This document shows positions 52,253 through 61,303 of a stretch of 64,000 nt of DNA, in pieces. The stretch is from Paramacrobiotus metropolitanus (lineage: Eukaryota > Tardigrada > Eutardigrada > Parachela > Macrobiotidae). The translations under genes were made by a program, and so were the position numbers. The stretch spans positions 310,001 through 374,000 of the forward strand of contig NW_026570318.1 of NCBI RefSeq assembly GCF_019649055.1, given 5' to 3'. The notes beneath the pieces are model-generated. The model had not been told where the DNA came from and did no database searches. It saw nothing but the letters and a program-made list of their open reading frames with translations. The first letter of the stretch is position 1; every line of letters begins with the position of its first letter.

Positions 52253-53251
52253 TTGTTAGCCGATTTCGCTTTCACTGCGTCCAAAAAAACGTACTTTTTC
52301 AATTTTACGTGCTGGGGAAAACAAACTGCCAAACTGTCTTTACTGCTCCCTAATCGACCGGCTGTCGATGTCTCTACAGCGCTGGAAATTTGGAAAACCA
52401 ATGCCCGGTTGACAGAACTGCCTTCACCAGATTTCCGAAAGTCACAGAAAGCATGGGACCTCCCGTTGTGTAACGTGTCTCTCGCTACATTGTTAGAAGT
52501 ATTCCGCGACGATGAGGTTAACAAGGCGCGTCTACTCGCTCAGTCGAGACCGGAAGCCGGTATTTGGCTTAATGCATTGCCTTCGGCCCATATCGGCAAC
52601 CTGCTCGACGATGACACGCTGAAAATCTCCGTCGGGCTGAGACTCGGCTCTGAGATCTGCGAACCGCACAACTGCGCGAAGTGTTACAAGCCTGTCGACT
52701 GCTACGCCCATCACGGTCTTTCGTGTTCTTTTTCCGCCGGCAGGCATCCACGGCATGGTGCTCTTAACAGTGTCGTATGCCGCGTATTCGTATCAGCCGG
52801 AATCCCTGCAAAACTGGAGCCTCGCGGCACTTCTAACACAAGTAGCAGACGCCCAGATGGATGCACAACATTTGCATGGCAGAGGGGCATGTGTCTAGCT
52901 TGGGATGTTACGTGTGTTGATACGGTTGCCGCTTCCCACATCAAGTCTACATCGGCAAACGCGGGATCGGCCGCCGTTCAGGCAGAGGAAAGGAAGACCA
53001 GTTTATATTCTTATTTGGTCGGTCGTTACATTTTCGCGCCCATCGCTTTTGAGACAATGGGCCCTTGGGGACCGTCGGCCATTGCCATCATCAAAGAACT
53101 GGGAAAGCGTTTACGGACCCATTCAGGAGAAGTCCGTTCTCACGAATTTCTTCGGCAGCGATTGTCTATGGAGATACAACGCGGCAACGCCGCCTCTGTT
53201 TTGGGCACCGCAGAGAGAGCGGATATGTTTACTGAGCTCTTGTTTATTTAA
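52253..53251 (+). CDS. Restriction-like endonuclease domain ORF from a non-LTR retrotransposon
   Basis: Open for 332 codons from TTG 52253 to TAA 53251; the first part has no homology to the related copy at 36.7 kb, which it joins at about 52350. The RT part is absent. The zinc cluster (EPHNCAKCYKPVDCYAHHGLSC) and the nuclease signature RRPDG ... LAWDVT of the PD-(D/E)xK fold are complete. The C-terminal block (RLSMEIQRGNAASVLGT) is in frame, unlike in the other copy. These domains nick DNA for target-primed reverse transcription in their parent elements. Here it is a stand-alone, RT-less ORF ending 54 bp before the gag of element B. Confidence 0.75.
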   Translation: MLADFAFTASKKTYFFNFTCWGKQTAKLSLLLPNRPAVDVSTALEIWKTNARLTELPSPDFRKSQKAWDLPLCNVSLATLLEVFRDDEVNKARLLAQSRPEAGIWLNALPSAHIGNLLDDDTLKISVGLRLGSEICEPHNCAKCYKPVDCYAHHGLSCSFSAGRHPRHGALNSVVCRVFVSAGIPAKLEPRGTSNTSSRRPDGCTTFAWQRGMCLAWDVTCVDTVAASHIKSTSANAGSAAVQAEERKTSLYSYLVGRYIFAPIAFETMGPWGPSAIAIIKELGKRLRTHSGEVRSHEFLRQRLSMEIQRGNAASVLGTAERADMFTELLFI

Positions 53252-53304
53252 CTGGCGTGAAGACCACAAGACCTCACGCGGTCTATTTCCCTACACACCT
53301 CATA

Positions 53305-54087
53305 ATGACATCGCCATCGCTTGCTTCGCCATCAGTCCCCACGACGTCCAGCGAGAAGACTGGATCAGGGCTGATCAAGTTTGAACCCGCGAAGATGACA
53401 TGGCGATGGTGGCAATTCCAATATCAGAATTTTGTGAAATTGCGCAAGGTCACCGACCCGGAGGATCAGAAGTACCTGCTTCTGGACTCCCTTGGAATTG
53501 ACGCCGGGGAAATGCTGTTTTCAATGTGTTTGCCTACGAATCCCGACAATTTCACCACTTCGCAACTTGTGGACAAGCTAGAGCACGCATTTGTGAAGAA
53601 GACAAACGCTGCTACGGAGTGGGCCAACTACTTTAAACTCCAGCAGGAGCAGGGCGAGTCGCTGCTAGAATTTTCGAACCGGCTGCGCCGAAAGGCATTT
53701 CCCTGCGGATTCCCTGCGGACGTGCTAGAAAAGAATATGTCCGCTACTTTCCTCAACGGAATTTTGAGCGATACCACACGGCAACACCTCCAGTCCCAAA
53801 CGTACAACACGTTGGAGAAAGCACTGGAGATTTGTGAAGAATATGAGCTGCGCAAGTCCAACAGGAAAGGTCAGACAGCGCCGGATGTGGCGCGCGTCGA
53901 CAATGCCCGGAGTGGCGGTGGCGGCACCAGCAGAGACGCGGTCGTGGACGCGGCGGCATGCAGAACCGTAGCAGCCGTCCTGACCGAAAGCCAGCTCCGC
54001 GAGAGATGCGTGCGATGGATGTGGCTCCATGCAGCACGAGAGGTCACAGTGCTGGGCGAAAGATCTTGCCTGCAAAAGCTGCGGTAA
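53305..54087 (+). CDS. gag: Gag of element B, frame-broken before the zinc knuckles
   Basis: ATG 53305 (MTSPSLASPS) is preferred over the GTG at 53257. The capsid-like region is clear (WRWWQFQYQNFVKLRKV ... LLEFSNRLRRKAF ... ALEICEEYELRK). After about 53925 this frame stops looking like Gag. An Arg/Gly-rich stretch (RRGRGRGG) lies in the -1 frame near 53940. Two CCHC knuckles (C-DG-C-GSMQ-H-ERSQ-C from 54011 and C-KS-C-GKKG-H-IAKV-C) lie in the frame of pol. Two successive -1 changes are thus needed within about 80 bp, pointing to small deletions or assembly errors rather than a single programmed shift. There is no 5' LTR or primer site upstream. Confidence 0.75.
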   Translation: MTSPSLASPSVPTTSSEKTGSGLIKFEPAKMTWRWWQFQYQNFVKLRKVTDPEDQKYLLLDSLGIDAGEMLFSMCLPTNPDNFTTSQLVDKLEHAFVKKTNAATEWANYFKLQQEQGESLLEFSNRLRRKAFPCGFPADVLEKNMSATFLNGILSDTTRQHLQSQTYNTLEKALEICEEYELRKSNRKGQTAPDVARVDNARSGGGGTSRDAVVDAAACRTVAAVLTESQLRERCVRWMWLHAAREVTVLGERSCLQKLR

Positions 54088-57000
54088 AAAAGGGCACATC
54101 GCGAAGGTGTGTCGGAGCGGAAAGCAACCTGCAGCGCAGCAACGAAGAGATGGGCGGCGGACATTCCTGGTGGAGGAGGAATTCGACGTCCTGTCGGTAG
54201 ACACGACGGGTGGGCGATCCATCCACGTACCACTCAAGCTGAATGGCGTGTCCGTGTCACCCGTACTGGACACGGGATCCAGTGTGACCATTTTTACGGC
54301 CGACACGTGGCGATCAATCGGATCCCCGAAGCTGTCACCGTATACGAACACTTTACGGAGCTTCACGGGGCACACGCTGAAGGTCATCGGTACTGCGACC
54401 GTGGAAGTCACCCACGCACGCACTCGCAAGGCACTGCCGATTGTGGTGGTGGCCACAGGGGGAAACGTGCTGGGTAGGGACTGGATCCGCGCCTTGGACC
54501 TCAGCCGACTGAGTTTGCGGGATCTGCAGTCGACCATGGTGTCCACAGTTTCCGGCACGCTCGAGGTGGAACATCTGCTGAAGAAACACAGCGCCGTTTT
54601 CCGGGACGAACTGGGCCATTGTAAACATTACAAGGCTCACCTGCACTTAAAGCCTGGCGCGATGCCTGTATTCCGGAAAGCCAGACCGGTCCCATTTGCT
54701 TTTCGCGAGGCACTGGAGCGCGACCTGGATCGCCTGGTGGAGAGGGGCATCCTTACACCAGTGGAACGGGCCGACTGGGCAGCTCCAGTGGTGACGGCGC
54801 AGAAACGGGCTGGAGACATCCGCACCTGTGCCGACCTTAGCACGGGACTCAACGACGCTCTCGACGTTCAGCAGTACCCACTGCCGACGCCCGATGAGCT
54901 GTTCGCGAAACTGAACGGAGGGAAGCAGTTCAGTACCTTGGACCTGGCGGAAGCGTACGCCCAGGTCGAGCTCGATGATGAGAGCAAGAACCTGGTAGTA
55001 ATCAACACGCACAAGGGGTTGTTCCGGTACAACCGACTCCCCTTCGGCGTCGCCTGCGGTCCCTCCGTGTTCCAGCAGATCATGGAAAGTGTCCTCCAGG
55101 GATGCGAGGGAGTCGCCATTTACCTCGACGATATCATCGTCACCGGGGCGACGGAAGAGGAGCACCTCCGGAACCTGGAGAAGGTCCTCCAACGCCTGGA
55201 AGAGCACGGATTCACGCTAAAGCGCAGCAAATGCTTCTTCCTTCAGGACTCCGTGGAGTACCTGGGGTTCGTGGTGGACCACAGAGGTCGCCACATTTCC
55301 CAGGACCGCGTCAAGGCACTCCGCGACATGGCCCGTCCGACCAACATCAGCGAACTCCGAGCGTTCCTGGGTCTGGTCAACCATTACGGGAAGTTCGTTC
55401 GCGACCTGTCCGGGAAGTGTGCGCCGTTCCACAACCTCCTTAAGGCCGGAGTCCCCTGGTCCTGGTCCAAGAACTGCGAAACGCAGTTCCTGTCCTTAAA
55501 GGAGCAGATTGTCCGCGCGACGTTCCTGGTTCATTACGACCCGCGGATGCCGCTGGTCCTCGCCGCGGACGCGTCGCAATACGGCGTTGGCGCCGTGATC
55601 TGTCACCGTTTCCCGGACGGAACGGAACGGCCCATCGCACACGCCTCGAAGACGCTCACAGCCGCCGAGAAGAACTATGGCCAGATAGAAAAAGAGGCCC
55701 TGGCACTGGTGTTCGGGTGCCGGAAGTTCCATCAATATATCGCTGGGCGCGAGTTCACTTTGTGCACTGACCACAAACCGCTGCTCAGTGTGTTTGGTCA
55801 ACGGAAAGGAGTGCCGGTGGTGACTGCAAACCGCCTCCAACGGTGGGCGCTGATGCTGATGGGATATTCGTTCAGCATCGAGTACCGCCGCACCGAGGAG
55901 TTTGGCCAAGCTGACGGACTGAGCCGCCTACCACTGCATTCGACGCAGCTGGATGGCCTGCCCGGACTGGGGATGGACAGTGTGGTCAACGCTGTCCACG
56001 TCGACAACGTGTCGCGTTTTCCGGTTTCGGTGGAAGCGATCGCCGAAGAAACGGCCAGAGATCCGGAAATGTCCACCGTATATGGATACGTCATGAACGG
56101 CTGGCCGTCGACGGTTGATGCCCTAGCGCGTCCCTACAAGCGACTTGAGCACGAGCTCGTCACGATCAACGGCTGCGTATGCTGGGGATCCCGGACCGTC
56201 GTGCCATCGAAGCACCGGCAGCAGATCCTGGATTACCTTCACAGCGCCCACATGGGGGCTGGTAAGATGAAGGGTGAAGCGCGAGGATACTGCTGGTGGC
56301 CTAACATGGACAAGGACATCGAACGAATGTCCAGTGAATGCCGAATTTGCACTGAACGCGCAAAAGAAACGGCCAAAGTCCCGCTGTCGCAGTGGGAAGT
56401 GCCGGATGCACCTTGGAAGCGGCTCCACATGGACTTCGCCGGTCCATTTCACAGCACAATGCTGCTAGTGATTGTTGACGCCATGTCGAAGTGGCCGGAG
56501 GTGATCCAGATGAAACACGCCACGTCCGACGGCGTTCTGGAGGCCCTCCTGAACCTGTTCAGCCGTTACGGAGCCTGCACCGAAATCGTCACCGATAACG
56601 GTACGCAGTTCACCTCGCAAGAGTTTGCCGATTTCTGCACGGTTCACGGCATCCGACATCTTCGGACACCACCTGGCCACCCGCAGTCGAACGGCCAGGC
56701 GGAGCGCTACGTTCAAACCTGTAAGGACGGAATCAGCAAGCTGATGGCCGACCGGAAGCCATTGCCCACAGCTCTGCGGGAATTCCTGTTCCGGTACCGC
56801 AACGCGCCACAGGCCACAACTGGCAAGTCGCCAGCGGAATTGTTTCTGAGCCGCAAACTGCGTGGTCAGCTGGACTTGCTGGTGCCGGTGCTGATGACAA
56901 CAATAGAGCGTAACCGGAAGCGTTACCAGCAAAATTTCGACCAACGGACACAGGAGAAGCATTTCCAAGTTGGCGATTACCTAATGGTACGTGATTACCG

Positions 57001-57520
57001 TCCGAACCGCGCAGTGGACTGGCAGCGTGGACAGCTGGTCAAACGTGAAGGTACCCGCATCTGGGTTGTCCTGGTCAACGGAATTGACCTGCGAAGGCAC
57101 GAAAATCAGATGCGACCGAGGCAATGGCTGCACCCAGACGAGCGTGCACTACCGAATCCGCCAGCTGCACTTGTCGCACCTGCCGCACCAAAGACACCGG
57201 ATGTACCGAAAGTACCAGTCGCATCGCCAGTGCAGACGGCTGCACTGCCTAACGATGCCTTTCCGGAAGCGGTCACAAAGCAGGATTCTGGTGGACAGAT
57301 CGGTACTGGTAAAGCACCTGAACTTACATTACCAAATGTTGATAGCGCCAAACCAGTGAAGCCAGCGAATGTGAAGAATGCTAAGAAAACGCCACGCGTT
57401 CCGGAAGCGATAACTGATACCAGTTCTCAACTGAAGCCACCGGAACCAGAAGTGCGACGAAGCGGAAGAGACAGAAAAGAACCAGATCGACTAATCGCGG
57501 ATCCGAAATTCGGACGCTAG
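53984..57520 (+). CDS. pol: Pol of element B: CCHC knuckles, protease, RT, RNase H, integrase
   Basis: This frame is open from 53984 to TAG 57518-57520; the first ATG is 54029. Numbering from there: the second CCHC knuckle at 15-28, protease DTGSS at 81-85, RT with LPFGVACGPS and YLDDIIV (365-371), RNase H with AADASQYGVGAV and TDHKPLL, and the HHCC integrase zinc domain. The integrase triad is D802, D856 and E892 with 35 residues between the last two. The C-terminus is Pro/Ala-rich and then basic. All catalytic motifs are intact and no internal stop occurs. Codon use is GC-richer than in element A. The Ty3/gypsy order of domains is standard. Confidence 0.9.
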   Translation, partial: PKASSARDACDGCGSMQHERSQCWAKDLACKSCGKKGHIAKVCRSGKQPAAQQRRDGRRTFLVEEEFDVLSVDTTGGRSIHVPLKLNGVSVSPVLDTGSSVTIFTADTWRSIGSPKLSPYTNTLRSFTGHTLKVIGTATVEVTHARTRKALPIVVVATGGNVLGRDWIRALDLSRLSLRDLQSTMVSTVSGTLEVEHLLKKHSAVFRDELGHCKHYKAHLHLKPGAMPVFRKARPVPFAFREALERDLDRLVERGILTPVERADWAAPVVTAQKRAGDIRTCADLSTGLNDALDVQQYPLPTPDELFAKLNGGKQFSTLDLAEAYAQVELDDESKNLVVINTHKGLFRYNRLPFGVACGPSVFQQIMESVLQGCEGVAIYLDDIIVTGATEEEHLRNLEKVLQRLEEHGFTLKRSKCFFLQDSVEYLGFVVDHRGRHISQDRVKALRDMARPTNISELRAFLGLVNHYGKFVRDLSGKCAPFHNLLKAGVPWSWSKNCETQFLSLKEQIVRATFLVHYDPRMPLVLAADASQYGVGAVICHRFPDGTERPIAHASKTLTAAEKNYGQIEKEALALVFGCRKFHQYIAGREFTLCTDHKPLLSVFGQRKGVPVVTANRLQRWALMLMGYSFSIEYRRTEEFGQADGLSRLPLHSTQLDGLPGLGMDSVVNAVHVDNVSRFPVSVEAIAEETARDPEMSTVYGYVMNGWPSTVDALARPYKRLEHELVTINGCVCWGSRTVVPSKHRQQILDYLHSAHMGAGKMKGEARGYCWWPNMDKDIERMSSECRICTERAKETAKVPLSQWEVPDAPWKRLHMDFAGPFHSTMLLVIVDAMSKWPEVIQMKHATSDGVLEALLNLFSRYGACTEIVTDNGTQFTSQEFADFCTVHGIRHLRTPPGHPQSNGQAERYVQTCKDGISKLMADRKPLPTALREFLFRYRNAPQATTGKSPAELFLSRKLRGQLDLLVPVLMTTIERNRKRYQQNFDQRTQEKHFQVGDYLMVRDYRPNRAVDWQRGQLVKREGTRIWVVLVNGIDLRRHENQMRPRQWLHPDERALPNPPAALVAPAAPKTPDVPKVPVASPVQTAALPNDAFPEAVTKQDSGGQIGTGKAPELTLPNVDSAKPVKPANVKNAKKTPRVPEAITDTSSQLKPPEPEVRRSGRDRKEPDRLIADPKFGR

Positions 57521-57564
57521 CTTTGTTTTGGCTTTAGTTGAGTGGGTTTCCCCACTGGGGGAGG

Positions 57565-57702
57565 TGTCAGATATGTGCAGTGTATACACATGACCTTTTG
57601 CATAGCAACATAGAAGTTGCCTGTCATTGTTGTGCTTTGCTGACATTCAGTCAGCGACCTGCGAGTTCGATAATAAATATACATTATTATCACGTCACGA
57701 CA
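57565..57702 (+). repeat. Candidate 3' LTR of element B
   Basis: After a purine-rich run (CTGGGGGAGG, 57555-57564) the sequence begins TGTCAG and reaches ACGACA at 57702, with AATAAA at 57672-57677. TG...CA ends, polypurine tract and polyadenylation signal fit an LTR of about 138 bp. No matching 5' copy is in the window, so the boundaries are inferred. Confidence 0.4.
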
Positions 57703-57820
57703 TGTTTCTTAAACCATGTACTCGTTTGGTTTGAATTAAAACTATGTAAAACAAACTGAACTGTGCAGTTAGCTGTTAATAACCACGTAGCCGCTCAATG
57801 CAGGGGCTACTAATGCAATA

Positions 57821-57882
57821 GGGTGGACGGAACGCGAAGGTGTAATCTGTAAGCGGTCGGAACGCGAGTAAAAGCGAAGTAT
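57821..57882. repeat. Inverted repeat flanking element B, right arm
   Basis: Reverse complement of 51830-51891 with a single mismatch over 62 bp. The sequence just outside (AATAATCATGAG... near 57940) loosely resembles that outside the left arm, but no clean target duplication is visible. Confidence 0.85.
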
Positions 57883-58337
57883 AAATAAAACGGCTAGACG
57901 ACGGAGCTAAATTTCAAAAGATAAAAAAATAATCAAAATAATCATGAGAAAATGATCATGGGAATTCTTGGCACCAACCAGGTCAATGGCACACAATCAC
58001 GCGCCTGACTTCTAATGGATTATCATAACCGGGAATGAGCGTGCAGCATTCGTTCACCTAATAACTCGTGCACAATAGTCCTTTTGGGACGGATGCGGAT
58101 TTTCTAAAGATTAGATCAGCGGAAGTTGCCATCCTCACCGAAAGCCGAAGCCTAATTCCTGGATGATGTTTTTGGCTCCCACGCAGAAGATGGGCATCCA
58201 GGCGCTCCTTTTCATCAAGGACAAAAAGCCGGAAAATTCAAAGTGTAGAGTCAACGGCCATGAAGATTTGAAAAATCCCTTAAATACCGTCGCATAGCTG
58301 ATGCGGCGGGCAGAATCATTTTCAACTGCAGAATAAA
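57883..58337. other. Intergenic, element B to T2
   Basis: No gene supported. One frame at about 58155-58300 reads roughly 50 plausible codons ending just before T2 but has no start. Confidence 0.35.
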
Positions 58338-59354
58338 ATGCGATCAGCAGTCGCCATGCTGACCTACATATTCAACATATCGCAGTCTGTGATTCCGTCA
58401 AATATTTCTGGGAAACCTTTGGCTATTTCAAGTGTGTTCCGTTCATCAACCAACTTGACTTGGCTTGGATTTTCAGCAATATTCTGGATTTTCGCATCTT
58501 GCTGTAACTTGTACGAAATCGTACTTTTCTTAAGGCGTCGTGGTAAATATTTCCCGGGATCTATTCTGACCTTTGCCTTAATTTCTGTGCATTTTGTGGC
58601 ATCGGTTATCTGTATTCCTGGTCTTTTTGGTTACACCGTTGCCTTCGATGTGTGGGTGTTTGGCGATACCAGCTGCATTATTTGGCAATATTTTGACTGG
58701 GTTATTAATCCTGTGACAACTGTATTAATTGCCGTAATCCATGCCAGCTCTATTCTTCGATTGTGCTATCCAGAATTGCAGCTGTCTTGGGCGAAAGAAA
58801 TTATACTGGTACTGATTATTTTATTTATAAGCCATTTATCATTTTTGCCAGTTTACTGGACGCGTCAGTTTTCGCCCTGGTGGAACGGGAATCCGTTGCG
58901 ATCCTGCGCGATGTCGACGTACCCGGACGTTGCCGGCTGGTCAGCGTATTACGTTCTCGGTGTGTATGTGCCGACGGTTGTCATTGCGGTGTGTGACGTG
59001 ATTATTGCCTACAGTGGAATGACGGCAAGAAGTTCTGATATACTGAAAATCAAAGGTTTCTCCAGTGAAACGAATCTCGTGGAAATATCGCTGCCTAGCA
59101 CGGTTTCATGGGGTCGAACCGTCTCAGTGGACAGCGAGTGTCATTTGCAGGTTAATGTTTCGACGGGCAGCCGAGTAAACCTGGTTCCGGTGGGAATACT
59201 GGGAATTATCTATCTGATTTTATGGTTGCCGTATCACGTGTACAGCGCCCTGGAAATGTATCTTAATGTGCAGATTTACTGGGCGGATGTGTCTACGTAC
59301 TGGCTCAGTTATACGTCACTGATAATTCATCCGTTTATTTTGAAAAAGCTATGA
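58338..59354 (+). CDS. T2: intronless class A receptor of the second family
   Basis: 338 residues from ATG 58338. Homologous to T1: both share FWIFASC-NxYEIVLF in TM1, PGLFGYTVA after TM2, a Cys at the TM3 start (TSCIIW) and WIPY or WLPYHVYSALEMY in TM6. The protein ends HPFILKKL directly at TM7, so like T1 it lacks helix 8 and a tail. The N-terminus has two glycosylation sequons (NIS, NLT). TM2 has His where T1 has Asp (SVHFVAS). TM3 ends SILRLCYP without DRY. The third intracellular loop is about 75 residues and Ser/Thr-rich. Confidence 0.83.
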   Translation: MRSAVAMLTYIFNISQSVIPSNISGKPLAISSVFRSSTNLTWLGFSAIFWIFASCCNLYEIVLFLRRRGKYFPGSILTFALISVHFVASVICIPGLFGYTVAFDVWVFGDTSCIIWQYFDWVINPVTTVLIAVIHASSILRLCYPELQLSWAKEIILVLIILFISHLSFLPVYWTRQFSPWWNGNPLRSCAMSTYPDVAGWSAYYVLGVYVPTVVIAVCDVIIAYSGMTARSSDILKIKGFSSETNLVEISLPSTVSWGRTVSVDSECHLQVNVSTGSRVNLVPVGILGIIYLILWLPYHVYSALEMYLNVQIYWADVSTYWLSYTSLIIHPFILKKL

Positions 59355-60244
59355 AAAGTCTATTTTCTGGTTGCTTTTTAGTACTGTATGTCTTATGGGT
59401 GGAAATGAAAATAAAGTGAATCCCATGACAAAAACTGATGTTTTATTTTAAACTGTTGGGCTAAACCATAGCAGTACTATAAGTACTATTGACTATTAAG
59501 GCAGCAAAGCGAATTCGGTTGCGCAATACTAAGGCAAGCCGTTGTGTATATGCCAGATACTTCTATTGGTGGTATGTAAGTTTTTGCCTTAATAGTATAG
59601 TACTGTCATGGCTAAACCAATATAATGTGCGTAATATTGCGTGTTCGTTATCGCGTTCCCCCATATTTTACATCTACTCATCAATACTATTTAGGGAAAC
59701 CTATCCTGCCAAACAAACAAATTATCTACTGTTGCACTGACGCATTTTAATTGGAAAGCGGCGCGTCATATAAGGCTTTTCGTATGGTGTACAGATAATG
59801 ATTGTAATCGTCTTTAATAAACGTTGATGTTCTGCACTGCATATGAATTCTGCGGAAATGGTAGCCGCCAAAAGTTTTTATATCTCTTGATGAATAACAA
59901 ATAATTGGTAATGATGTAATTCAAAGTATCTGCTAAGCGCGGCACCCTTTACAGCAGCGAACAATAAAACGAGTGATGGGCAAACCAAGACATATACCTA
60001 GATATATAGAACGATGCAGTACATGTACCCTGGGCTACGACAAAAACATCAATTAAATTATCAAACACTGTATAATAGTACACAACAGTTTATCGTTAAA
60101 AAAAGTCACCGAAATACGTCTGAGATTACAAAATTAATTTGAATAAAGTCATCCGTAATGTCCTTAAATGACATGTAGAAGTATGCCTTATATGTAACGT
60201 AAACGAAACAACATCCCGACTGCAAAAACAAAATGTATAAAAAT
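59355..60244. other. Intergenic, T2 to R11
   Basis: AT-rich; nothing supported beyond an AATAAA just after T2 near 59410. Confidence 0.4.
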
Positions 60245-61303
60245 TCACAACGCTCGCATCGTTAGTCCTGTCGAATCAGCCGTGGACGATAGTGCTTTCG
60301 AACTAGGTGCAATCACGTTATTTTCACACATATTCCGTCGTAGTAACCCGACACCTTCTTTTGCATTCTTCATGACGTCTTTATTCATCAGCAGTAGAAA
60401 AACCTATTTATACAAACAAAGTTTCTTAAAGAAACTTTAGCCAGAAGTCAAAATACTTACCGGACTTCCAGCGTATCCGATCTCTTGCAAAACCATGAAC
60501 CAGCCCGCGCGTAGCTTATCCGCGAACCAAAACCGGGGAAATCCGTAAATTGTCACCATGAAGGGTATATAGCAAGCGACATACCACAAATACGAACCGA
60601 AAAGCAACCGGAACAGTTTAAACCGTTTTTTCTGCACCATGGTTATTCGACTTTCTTCTTCTTTTTGGCGATGGTTGATTACAATCGCGGCATACAGGAG
60701 CGCTTGCACTGCTAGCGGAAACCATATCCCCACAACGCCGTGCATGACGACCATGTTGTGATCGGTTACGCGGATGTATCCACAATCAAACTGTCGAAAA
60801 CCAAAGTAACTCCCAATGCCCAGGAGCGCTGGGATTTCGATAGCGGCACTGATACACCACGAGGCCGTAATGAAACCGGCAACGGCCGCATTCGAAGAGA
60901 TGAGACGATATTGGTGCGGGTAGATGATCGCGACAAATCGGTTGACGGCAAGAAATACGGAGCTCCATGTCTCCACGCAGATAAACAGTTGACAGAAGAA
61001 GTGCATCGCGGTACAGTTAATTCCAGTGATGGACACGCCACCCAGCCATACCACCCACCCTACAACAATGTAGAAGGGATTGCCGATCCCAGTTTGTAGG
61101 ACATTCAGCAGCTGTTGGTGGGCGATTAAGATCCCGGAACCGGTGCGGAGATTCGGGCGCATGATGATCGTCAAAAACAGGGATGTGGATAGCAACACGC
61201 CGGTGGCGCCGGCAAAGGTGAACACCGACACCAGCGCGATAAGTTCTGTGCGGCGGTTCGGGAAAGATTGGGATAGGTTGCCTTGAATTATTGAGATATT
61301 CAT
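60245..61303 (-). CDS. R11: rhodopsin-like seven-TM receptor, right-hand group
   Basis: Exon 1 61303-60461, intron 60460-60404 (57 bp, GTAAGT...TAG, the shortest) and exon 2 60403-60245; 333 residues. With R12 it forms a subgroup: an extra Gly in WLGGVSITGI, QFDCGYIRVTD in loop 2, VVMHGVVGIW at TM5, and a loop KEEESRITMVQKKRF. The exon 2 tail is longer and unlike the SVSP type (APSSKALSSTADS). TM3 ends VNRFVAIIYPHQY. A glycosylation sequon NLS follows the MNIS start. Confidence 0.88.

Noticed and set aside
53725-54558. 277-codon minus-strand ORF opposite gag-pol of element B
   Set aside because: GC-rich antisense shadow of a conserved coding region.
57565-57702. A matching 5' LTR for element B
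   Set aside because: No second copy of TGTCAGATATGTGCAG was found between 50.7 and 53.3 kb.
57940-57975. Target-site duplication outside the 62-bp inverted repeats (ATCATGGGAATTCTT versus ATCATAGGAATACTT)
   Set aside because: Imperfect, AT-rich and not directly adjacent to the right arm; likely chance.
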